From Actinomycetota bacterium (GTDB lineage: Bacteria > Actinomycetota > Actinomycetes > Streptosporangiales > Streptosporangiaceae), in the NCBI GenBank assembly GCA_003168295.1, contig PMST01000542.1, positions 5,070 to 15,493 of the forward strand: a DNA stretch of 10,424 bases, in the 5' to 3' direction. Of the stretch, positions 5,291 through 10,424 are shown piece by piece. The position numbers were made by a program, and so were the translations under genes. The notes below the pieces were generated by a model, which was given only the letters and a program-made list of their open reading frames with translations, was not told the origin of the DNA and made no database searches. The first letter of the stretch is position 1. Each line of letters begins with the position of its first letter.

Positions 5291-6493
5291 ATGCCGGAGG
5301 CCGACGGCGAGACAGGTCGCGCCACGACGGAAGTCACCCAGGCGCACGGGGCGCGGCTGCGGCTGGCCCGGCAGGCTCGTGGCCTGTCCCAGCAGCAGCT
5401 CGCGGGGGTAGCCGGCGTCACCCGGCAGGCCATATCCGCGGTCGAGTCCGGGCATTCGGATCCTTCGCTCCGGGTAGCCCTGGCCTTGGCCGGCGCGCTC
5501 GGCATGACGGTCGAAGAGCTGTTCGGCCCGGGGGATCCCGCCGATCCGGTGCTGGCCCGGCCGGTGGCGGCGGCCAGCCGCGGGGGATCCCGCGTCGTGC
5601 TCGCGACCGTCGGCGACACCTTTGTCGCCCTGCCGCTGCACACGGACATGGCCGCCCGGGTGGGCTTCGGCGCGGCTGGCGGCCTGGTCGTCGCCGCGTC
5701 ACCGGGCCGGCCCGCCGCCGCACCGGCCACCAAGCCGGCGAGCTGCGGACTTGACCCGGCCAGCCGGCCCCTTGACCCGATCGAGGTGCGGCCGATCGGG
5801 CCGCCCCGGCCCACGCTCGTGGTGGCGGGCTGCGATCCGGCGCTGCCGCTGCTCGAGACGCCCCTCGCCCTGCTCGACCCGCCTGTCGCGTTCGCCTGGT
5901 GGCCGTGCGGAAGCGGCGAAGCTCTGCGGCTGGCCGCCGCCGGGCTGGTGCACGCCGCGGGGGTGCACCGGCCCGGCGGCGAGCGCGAGGCCGGTAAGGC
6001 GACCGAAATTCCCGGCGGCGCCGAGGTGGTGGGGTTCGCGGCCTGGCGTGAAGGCCTGGTGGTGCGGCCCGGAGCGAGTGTCCGCGGCCTAGCCGACGTC
6101 GCCCGCCAGCGGCTGCGGCTGGTGAACCGCGAGGTCGGCGCGCAGGCGCGCACCCTGCTCGACCGGGAGTGCGCGCGCCTGCGCCTGACCCCGGCCGAAC
6201 TCCCCGGGTACGACAGCGAGGCCGCCGGGCACCTGCAGGTCGCGGCGGCCATCGCTGGCCGTCTCGCCGACGCGGGGGTGTCCAGCGAGCCCGCCGCGCT
6301 GGCCTACGGGCTGGACTTCCTCCCGCTCGCCTCCGAGCAGTTCGACCTGGTGCTGCCCGCCAAGCACGCCGCGTCCCGTGAGGTTCAGGGGCTGCTGAAG
6401 GTGCTCACCTCGCCGTGGCTGCTGGCCCAGCTCGCCAGCCTGCCCGGCTATGACCCCGCGAGCTGCGGCGTGCTTCGTGATCAGTGGCCGTAA
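5291..6493 (+). CDS. XRE-family one-component regulator with a PBP-like ligand-binding domain
   Basis: A 400-residue cytoplasmic transcription regulator. Residues about 19-80 form a Cro/C1-type helix-turn-helix: GARLRLARQARGLSQQQLA, recognition helix about TRQAISAVESG, ending ALGMTVEELFG. Residues about 95-390 are a substrate-binding-protein-like domain of the type seen in molybdate/molybdopterin-linked regulators. The C-terminal hallmarks are GYDSEAAGHLQVAAAIAG, ADAGVSSEPAALAYGLDFLPL, EQFDLVLP and a final LPGYD...CG. A Pro/Ala-rich stretch at about 135-160 looks like a linker or insertion in the sensor domain. By family analogy it senses a small molecule, perhaps an oxyanion or metabolite, but the ligand is not readable. 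It is divergent from yjbQ and may control it. Its last 13 bases overlap the tail of the convergent PEBP gene. Confidence 0.9.
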   Translation: MPEADGETGRATTEVTQAHGARLRLARQARGLSQQQLAGVAGVTRQAISAVESGHSDPSLRVALALAGALGMTVEELFGPGDPADPVLARPVAAASRGGSRVVLATVGDTFVALPLHTDMAARVGFGAAGGLVVAASPGRPAAAPATKPASCGLDPASRPLDPIEVRPIGPPRPTLVVAGCDPALPLLETPLALLDPPVAFAWWPCGSGEALRLAAAGLVHAAGVHRPGGEREAGKATEIPGGAEVVGFAAWREGLVVRPGASVRGLADVARQRLRLVNREVGAQARTLLDRECARLRLTPAELPGYDSEAAGHLQVAAAIAGRLADAGVSSEPAALAYGLDFLPLASEQFDLVLPAKHAASREVQGLLKVLTSPWLLAQLASLPGYDPASCGVLRDQWP

Positions 6494-7017
6494 ACCGGAA
6501 TCAGAACGGCGCGGGCGATCGTGTGGAAGCGAAGGTTGAACCCCGCCACGGCGGGCGAGATCTCGTCGTTGACGTCCAGGGACTCCACGTCGAGCGCGTG
6601 CACCGCGAACACGTACCGGTGCGGCTCGTCACCAGCCGGCGGCGCCGCGCCGCCAAAGTCCTTGGCGCCGTAGTCGTTGCGGACGTGGAACGCCCCCTTG
6701 GGCAGGCCGGAGCCGTCGGTTCCGGCCGCGCCCGTCTCCAGTTCGGTCACCGAGGCAGGAATGCCGAGCACGACCCAGTGCCAGAATCCGGAACCGGTCG
6801 GCGCGTCCGGGTCGTACAAGGTGACGGCGAAGCTTTTGGTCTCTGCGGGGAAACCAGACCACGATAGCGACGGGGATATGTTCGCCCCGGTCATGCCGAA
6901 CCCGTCAAAGACGTGGTTTTCCGACAACATCTGCTCATGCGCTACGTCGTCGCTGCGCAGTTCGAACGACGGCACGGGCGGCAAGAAGTCATACGGCAAC
7001 GGGGGACGGTCGGTCAT
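6481..7017 (-). CDS. YbhB/YbcL family Raf kinase inhibitor-like (PEBP) protein
   Basis: A 178-residue phosphatidylethanolamine-binding-protein fold member, probably cytoplasmic because no signal peptide precedes the domain. Family motifs are ISPSLSWSGFP at 47-57, the ligand-pocket YDPDAP at 68-73, FWHWVVLGIP at 78-87, and NDYGAKDFGGAAPPAGDEPHRY at about 114-135, which carries the conserved P-P-x-G-D and His. These proteins bind small anionic ligands; their role in bacteria is largely unknown, though some influence stress or protease regulation. The ATG at 7017 is preceded by GAGGAGGT at a 5-base distance and matches the usual family length. The longer open frame upstream to 7251 runs into the next gene and is rejected. 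The gene is a single unit, divergent from the propeller gene and overlapping the regulator's end by 13 bases. Confidence 0.93.
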   Translation of the reverse strand: MTDRPPLPYDFLPPVPSFELRSDDVAHEQMLSENHVFDGFGMTGANISPSLSWSGFPAETKSFAVTLYDPDAPTGSGFWHWVVLGIPASVTELETGAAGTDGSGLPKGAFHVRNDYGAKDFGGAAPPAGDEPHRYVFAVHALDVESLDVNDEISPAVAGFNLRFHTIARAVLIPVYGH

Positions 7018-7022
7018 GATGT

Positions 7023-7030
7023 ACCTCCTC
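7023..7030 (-). promoter_or_regulatory. Shine-Dalgarno GAGGAGGT of the PEBP gene
   Basis: On the minus strand GAGGAGGT ends 5 bases before the ATG at 7017. It is the strongest ribosome binding site in the window and settles the start against the much longer open frame. Confidence 0.8.
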
Positions 7031-7085
7031 GTCGAGGCGGACTGGCTTCGTAAGCTGAATTGATCCCACGTTAGCGGTAGCCTCC

Positions 7086-7107
7086 GCGGCCAGCCGGCCT
7101 GGGCCGC
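7086..7107. repeat. Inverted repeat GCGGCC-N10-GGCCGC
   Basis: Perfect 6-base arms at 7086-7091 and 7102-7107 with a 10-base centre, in the 150-bp divergent region between the PEBP gene and the propeller gene. It could be a hairpin in the 5' leader of the PEBP message or an operator. In DNA this GC-rich such short repeats also arise by chance. Confidence 0.3.
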
Positions 7108-7136
7108 ATGATCACGTTTGAGGCGATCAGCTGCAA
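7108..7136 (-). promoter_or_regulatory. Candidate promoter of the PEBP gene
   Basis: On the minus strand TTGCAG (7136 to 7131) and GATCAT (7113 to 7108) are spaced by 17 bases. They match TTGACA at 3 of 6 and TATAAT at 4 of 6 positions. Transcription would start near 7101, giving a leader of about 85 bases. The match is weak. Confidence 0.3.
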
Positions 7137-7155
7137 TTAACGGCCGAAGTTCTCC

Positions 7156-7161
7156 TACGGT
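7156..7161 (+). promoter_or_regulatory. Candidate -10 box TACGGT of the propeller gene
   Basis: TACGGT fits the TAnnnT form of actinobacterial -10 boxes and ends 6 bases before the GTG at 7168. As no ribosome binding site is seen, the message may be leaderless. No clear -35 box is present. Confidence 0.3.
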
Positions 7162-7167
7162 GGTGTT

Positions 7168-8703
7168 GTGACGCAGCGGCCGAGACGTAGGGTCTCCCAG
7201 CGACCGCGCCGGGGAGCAACGCACAGGCTGCTCGGCCGGATGCGCCGCCATGCCGCGCGCGGGGTCCTCGGCCGGGTCCGGCTGGGTAAGGCGGGTTCTT
7301 CGCCGCGGCTGCGGCGCTGGGCGCTAGCCCTGGTGCTGGTGGGCGTGGCTCTGGTGCCTTATCCGAGCCTGAGCGCGGCCGGCGCGCCGCCCGCCTCGGT
7401 GTGCCGGTCCGGTTGCCGGCCTGGTTCCGTGCCGGGCCTGGTCACCTGGGCTAGGCCCTTGACCGGCTCATGGGACGTGGTTTCCGGGCTGACCGGCACG
7501 GTGCCGGCCTCCGGATTGGCCTACTTGTCGGTCGGCGACGGTGTCGCCGCCGTGGGCGCGGGGCTGACGGTGACCGGGTACTCGTCGAAGACGGGCGCGT
7601 TGCGGTGGCGGGTGACGCTGACCGGCTTTCCGGCCGGCGCGGACATCGTGTCCGTGCGGACCTGGCCAGGCGAAGTGACCGCGGGTGTTTCCTACCGGGC
7701 CTCCGGTGCTGCCCGCGGCCTCGAGCGCACCGAGGTGGTTCTCTCCGACCCGGCCGGGGCCCAGACGGGCCGGTATCCCGCCGCCGTGTTCGGCGGGGCG
7801 GTCGCGGGCAGCCCGCAGGACACCGTCATCGTCGGGACGACCGAGGTGACAAGTTACGACAACGCCACCGGGCACATCCGCTGGCGGCGTCCCACCGGTC
7901 AGGTCGCGCAGGCGTGGCGGACCGACGGCGGCTCCCTGTACGTAACGGATTCGGCCGCCGGGTACGTGGGGTCGGCGCCGGTCACGGCGTTGCGCCAGAT
8001 CGACCTGGCGACCGGGGCGGAACTCCTCGTCCGGCCGCTGGAGAGCCTGTCGTTCGCTGGTACGCTCAGCGCCGCGTTCGACGGTGTGGTGCTGTTCTCT
8101 TCGGCGGCGGGGGTTACCGCGTACGACGGCGTGACCGGAGATGAGCTCTGGATCATTCACGGAGCGGTGCCCGGGGGTGCCGACCCGGGGGAGGGTCGGA
8201 TCTACCTCACCAGGGGATCCAACCTCATCGGCGTCGACCCGTGGACCGGCCGGATCAAGGCGACCGCCTCAGGCTCCGCGGTCGACGGGTCGGCCGGGGT
8301 CTACGTGGTCAGGGGCGGCGTGGCGCTCGGGCTCGACCAGGGCGCGAACGGGGACGCGTGGGGTTACGATATCGCCGCCCAGCGAGTCACGCTCACCTCC
8401 GCCGGGCTGGGATGGCCGCACTATTTCGTCGACCTCAGCGGCGTCGGCGGCAGCGCCGACCCCGCCAGCAACCTGGTGGTGATCGCGGCGTGCACACAGC
8501 TAGCGCCAAGCTCCCCGACCCAGCCGACCCCCGCGGGGACCGCCACGCCCCCGGCGACCTCGACCGGCCTGACCGCAACGACCGCCTCCCCGGGCACCTC
8601 CGCGTCTGCTTCTTCGACGCCGAGCCCCAGCATCAGCCCGTCCGCGGCGGTCAGCGCCGCCCAAGGGTGCCTGCATCCCGAACTGGTCGCGCTGAACCTG
8701 TGA
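7168..8703 (+). CDS. Membrane-anchored PQQ-type beta-propeller protein with STP-rich insertion
   Basis: A 511-residue protein. An Arg-rich cytoplasmic segment (about 1-50) is followed by one hydrophobic segment, WALALVLVGVALV, at 51-63. The rest should be outside the membrane, held either as a signal anchor or after cleavage near residue 70. The outer part contains repeated PQQ/BamB-like blade motifs of the form YD..TG...W, for example at SKTGALRWR, YDNATGHIRWR, YDGVTGDELW and VDPWTGRIKA. Such propellers usually bind other proteins in the envelope; no quinone-enzyme active site is evident. Near the end, about 55 residues (445-499) are almost only Ser, Thr, Pro and Ala, then a strand-like CLHPELVALNL closes the protein. 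Cys442 and Cys501 flank this stretch and Cys79 and Cys83 follow the membrane segment, so disulfides are possible. GTG at 7168 is the first start of the open frame; an ATG at 7240 is a shorter alternative. Confidence 0.85.
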   Translation: MTQRPRRRVSQRPRRGATHRLLGRMRRHAARGVLGRVRLGKAGSSPRLRRWALALVLVGVALVPYPSLSAAGAPPASVCRSGCRPGSVPGLVTWARPLTGSWDVVSGLTGTVPASGLAYLSVGDGVAAVGAGLTVTGYSSKTGALRWRVTLTGFPAGADIVSVRTWPGEVTAGVSYRASGAARGLERTEVVLSDPAGAQTGRYPAAVFGGAVAGSPQDTVIVGTTEVTSYDNATGHIRWRRPTGQVAQAWRTDGGSLYVTDSAAGYVGSAPVTALRQIDLATGAELLVRPLESLSFAGTLSAAFDGVVLFSSAAGVTAYDGVTGDELWIIHGAVPGGADPGEGRIYLTRGSNLIGVDPWTGRIKATASGSAVDGSAGVYVVRGGVALGLDQGANGDAWGYDIAAQRVTLTSAGLGWPHYFVDLSGVGGSADPASNLVVIAACTQLAPSSPTQPTPAGTATPPATSTGLTATTASPGTSASASSTPSPSISPSAAVSAAQGCLHPELVALNL

Positions 8704-8706
8704 ACG

Positions 8707-8725
8707 GCCGGTCCCGGGTCCCGGC
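8707..8725 (+). terminator. Weak stem-loop after the propeller gene
   Basis: GCCGG (8707-8711) and CCGGC (8721-8725) can pair around a 9-base loop starting 3 bases after the stop. The stem is short and lacks a T-run. The 102-base gap it lies in holds nothing else clear except a short open frame overlapping the ndh start. Confidence 0.25.
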
Positions 8726-8805
8726 TCTGTACGCGGTGGAGATTAACGTGGTACCTACCTACCGGAAGCGGAGCGGGGAAATGGACATCGCGGTCGGGAT
8801 CGGAG

Positions 8806-10065
8806 GTGAGGACGATCGCAAGAAAACGGCAAACTGATCCGGACGCTCCGCACGTGGTCATCTGCGGCGCGGGATTCGGCGGCCTATCCGGCATTTCCAG
8901 GCTCACCCGCGCGGGCCTGCGGGTGACCTTGGTGGACGAACACCTTTACAGCACGTTCCAGCCGCTGCTTTACCAGGTGGCCACCGCGGGGCTCAACCCA
9001 GGGGACGTGGCCTACCCGGCGGGCGGCTTCGTGCGGCGGTACGGCGCGAACTTCCGCCGCGGTGAGCTGGCCGCTATCGACTCGACGTCCCGCAGCATCA
9101 AGCTCAGCAACGGCCGCGAGCTTGAGTATGACTACCTCATCGTGGCCACCGGCGTGTCGGCCTCGTATTACGGCATCAAGGGGGCGGCCGAGCACACCTT
9201 CGGCCTGTACACCCGCACCGATGCCATCGCGCTGCGCGACCATCTCATGGCGGGCTTCGAGCGGCTGAGCGTAGACAGCGGCGATCTCAACGTCACCGTA
9301 GTCGGCGGCGGGGCGACCGGCGTGGAGCTGTCGGGCACGCTGGCCGAGCTGCGCGCCACCGTGCTCGGCGCGACCTTCCCCGACGTGGACCCGTCCCGGG
9401 TGCACGTCCGGCTGGTCGAGGCAGGGCCCGCGCTGCTCGGGCCGTTCAATGAGAAGCTGCGCGAATACGCCAAGGCGCAGCTGGTGGACCGCGACGTCGA
9501 CGTGCGGCTGAACACGCCCATCGGCGAGGTCACTGACTCACGCGTACTGCTCGTCGACGGCGAGGACCTGCCGAGCGACATCACCGTCTGGGCGGCGGGC
9601 GTGGCCGCGTCCCAGGCCGCGGCGGGCTGGGGCCTGCCGCAGGGCAAGAACGGGCGCATCGTGGTCGGGCCCGACCTGCGGGTGCAGGGCCAGGACCGGA
9701 TCTTCGCGGTGGGGGACATCGCGGTCAACCCCGACGACCCCACGCCGCAGCTGGCCCAGCCCGCCCTGCAGATGGGGCGGCACGCGGCCGCGCAGATCGT
9801 CCGGCTCGAGCGCAAGACGGCCACCGAGCCGTTCAAGTACCACGACAAGGGCACGATGGCCACGATCGGGCGCAGGTCCGCCGTGGTCCAGCTGGCCGGC
9901 GGGCTGCGGCTGCGCGGCACGCTCGCGTGGCTCGCCTGGTTCGCCCTGCACCTGGTTTACCTGCTCGGCGGGCGCAACCGCGTGGCGGCGCTGATCAACC
10001 TGACGTACCGGTACCTGTTCTGGGGCCACGGAGGCGCCGTTATCGTCGGAGACGAGCCGCAGTAG
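8806..10065 (+). CDS. ndh: Type II NADH:quinone oxidoreductase (NDH-2)
   Basis: A 419-residue single-subunit flavoenzyme that oxidises NADH and reduces menaquinone at the inner face of the membrane without pumping protons. The FAD-binding motif GAGFGGL is at 21-27, followed by YSTFQPLLYQVATAGL at 48-63. The NADH-binding VVGGGATGVELSG is at 165-177, the second FAD contact FAVGD at 300-304, and the quinone-site motif AQPALQMG at 317-324. The C-terminus has the amphipathic/hydrophobic anchor LAWLAWFALHLVYLLGG at about 373-389, typical of actinobacterial Ndh. The GTG at 8806 is the first possible start, since the frame is open back to the preceding stop without another ATG, GTG or TTG. A GGGA at 8796-8799 is the best ribosome site. 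The SCO1-like gene begins 12 bases after the stop, implying one transcript. Confidence 0.96.
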   Translation: MRTIARKRQTDPDAPHVVICGAGFGGLSGISRLTRAGLRVTLVDEHLYSTFQPLLYQVATAGLNPGDVAYPAGGFVRRYGANFRRGELAAIDSTSRSIKLSNGRELEYDYLIVATGVSASYYGIKGAAEHTFGLYTRTDAIALRDHLMAGFERLSVDSGDLNVTVVGGGATGVELSGTLAELRATVLGATFPDVDPSRVHVRLVEAGPALLGPFNEKLREYAKAQLVDRDVDVRLNTPIGEVTDSRVLLVDGEDLPSDITVWAAGVAASQAAAGWGLPQGKNGRIVVGPDLRVQGQDRIFAVGDIAVNPDDPTPQLAQPALQMGRHAAAQIVRLERKTATEPFKYHDKGTMATIGRRSAVVQLAGGLRLRGTLAWLAWFALHLVYLLGGRNRVAALINLTYRYLFWGHGGAVIVGDEPQ

Positions 10066-10077
10066 GCTTTCTTCCCG

Positions 10078-10424
10078 ATGACCAGGTTCCGCGCGCGGGT
10101 CGCGCTTTGCGCCGTGGCCGTGCTGGGCGTCCTGGCCGGAGCCGCCGGCTGCGGCTCAGGCTCCGGCTCAGGCTCCGGGACGGCCGCGAGCTCGCCGACC
10201 GCGGCCGCGAACGCCGCTGGGATGTACAACCCCAATCTGGACCTCGGCTCCTCGCTCGGGTCGCGCCCGGCGCCTGACTTCCGGCTCACGAACCAGTTCG
10301 GCCAGCCGATGTCGCTGAGCCAGTTCCGCGGCAAGGTCGTCATGCTGTCGTTCGAGGATTCCGAGTGCACCACGGTCTGCCCGCTGACCACGCAGAGCAT
10401 GCTGGAGGCCAAGCAGCTGCTCGG
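10078..10424 (+). CDS. SCO1/SenC-family copper chaperone lipoprotein, N-terminal part
   Basis: The first 115 codons of an exported thioredoxin-fold lipoprotein; the gene runs off the right edge. The signal peptide is MTRFRARVALCAVAVLGVLA followed by lipobox AAGC, with lipidated Cys25. A Gly/Ser linker encoded by an exact 12-bp tandem repeat follows. The fold begins near APDFRLTNQFGQPMSLSQF (about 65-83), with GKVVMLSFEDSECTTVCPLTT at about 85-105. CTTVC (Cys97 and Cys101) followed by Pro is the CxxxCP copper site of SCO1/SenC/PrrC proteins, which deliver copper to the CuA centre of cytochrome c oxidase. The conserved downstream His lies outside the window, so a plain thiol peroxidase-like protein is not fully excluded. 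No ribosome binding site is visible in the 12-base gap after ndh, so coupling to ndh translation is likely. Confidence 0.88.
   Translation, partial: MTRFRARVALCAVAVLGVLAGAAGCGSGSGSGSGTAASSPTAAANAAGMYNPNLDLGSSLGSRPAPDFRLTNQFGQPMSLSQFRGKVVMLSFEDSECTTVCPLTTQSMLEAKQLL
10153..10176 (+). repeat. Exact 12-bp tandem duplication encoding a Gly-Ser linker
   Basis: GGCTCAGGCTCC occurs twice in direct succession, encoding GSGS twice just after the lipobox cysteine of the SCO1-like protein. It makes a flexible tether between the lipid anchor and the thioredoxin fold, and its length could vary by slippage without loss of frame. Confidence 0.8.

Noticed and set aside
5161..6252. 363-codon open frame on the minus strand
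   Set aside because: Antisense to the regulator, Ser/Arg/Pro-rich, and its end runs through the yjbQ start; no motif.
7018..7251. Longer PEBP protein starting at 7251
   Set aside because: The extra 78 residues do not resemble the family, overlap the propeller gene, and the ATG at 7017 has a strong ribosome site.

Overview
The window is very GC-rich (about 70% by eye) and reads as ordinary chromosome of a high-GC actinobacterium. Support comes from GTG starts, strong G/C bias at third codon positions, a second GyrA-like (ParC-type) topoisomerase subunit of the kind found in streptomycetes and relatives, an NDH-2, an actinobacterial-style CobU with an N-terminal extension, and a lipoprotein of the SCO1 family. 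I see no mobile element, CRISPR array, rRNA, tRNA or phage gene. No stretch longer than about 170 bases lacks a gene.

Layout. (1) 1-1072, minus: N-terminal 357 codons of a type IIA topoisomerase A subunit, running off the left edge. (2) 1219-1812, plus: an unrecognised 197-residue protein, divergent from the topoisomerase gene and convergent with the next block. (3) 5225-1839, minus: a four-gene run in the order yjbQ, cobU fusion, pfkB-type sugar kinase, SDR oxidoreductase. yjbQ and cobU overlap at TGATG. A gap of about 170 bp with a hairpin and a palindrome separates cobU from the kinase, and the kinase and SDR genes are joined through a 15-bp tandem repeat. (4) 5291-6493, plus: an XRE-type regulator fused to a periplasmic-binding-protein-like sensor domain, divergent from yjbQ with an inverted repeat between them. 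(5) 6481-7017, minus: a YbhB/PEBP-family protein whose end overlaps the regulator's end. (6) 7168-8703, plus: a membrane-anchored PQQ-type beta-propeller. (7) 8806-10065 and 10078 to the right edge, plus: type II NADH dehydrogenase followed closely by a SCO1/SenC-type copper chaperone lipoprotein, a respiratory pair.

How the genes fit together. yjbQ and cobU are translationally linked and both concern cofactors (thiamine phosphate-like activity; adenosylcobinamide activation), but no cobalamin or TPP riboswitch is visible. The kinase and SDR could act on one sugar or sugar acid, with the substrate unknown. Ndh feeds electrons to menaquinone and the SCO1-like protein would help assemble CuA of the terminal oxidase. 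I did not find a clearly new multi-gene system. The points most worth a second look are the CobU fusion with a degenerate metallo-hydrolase-like domain, the 15-bp repeat across the kinase/SDR junction, the regulator with its sensor domain and candidate operator, the propeller with an STP-rich insertion in its last blade, the kinase with an altered NXXE motif, and the orphan 197-residue protein.
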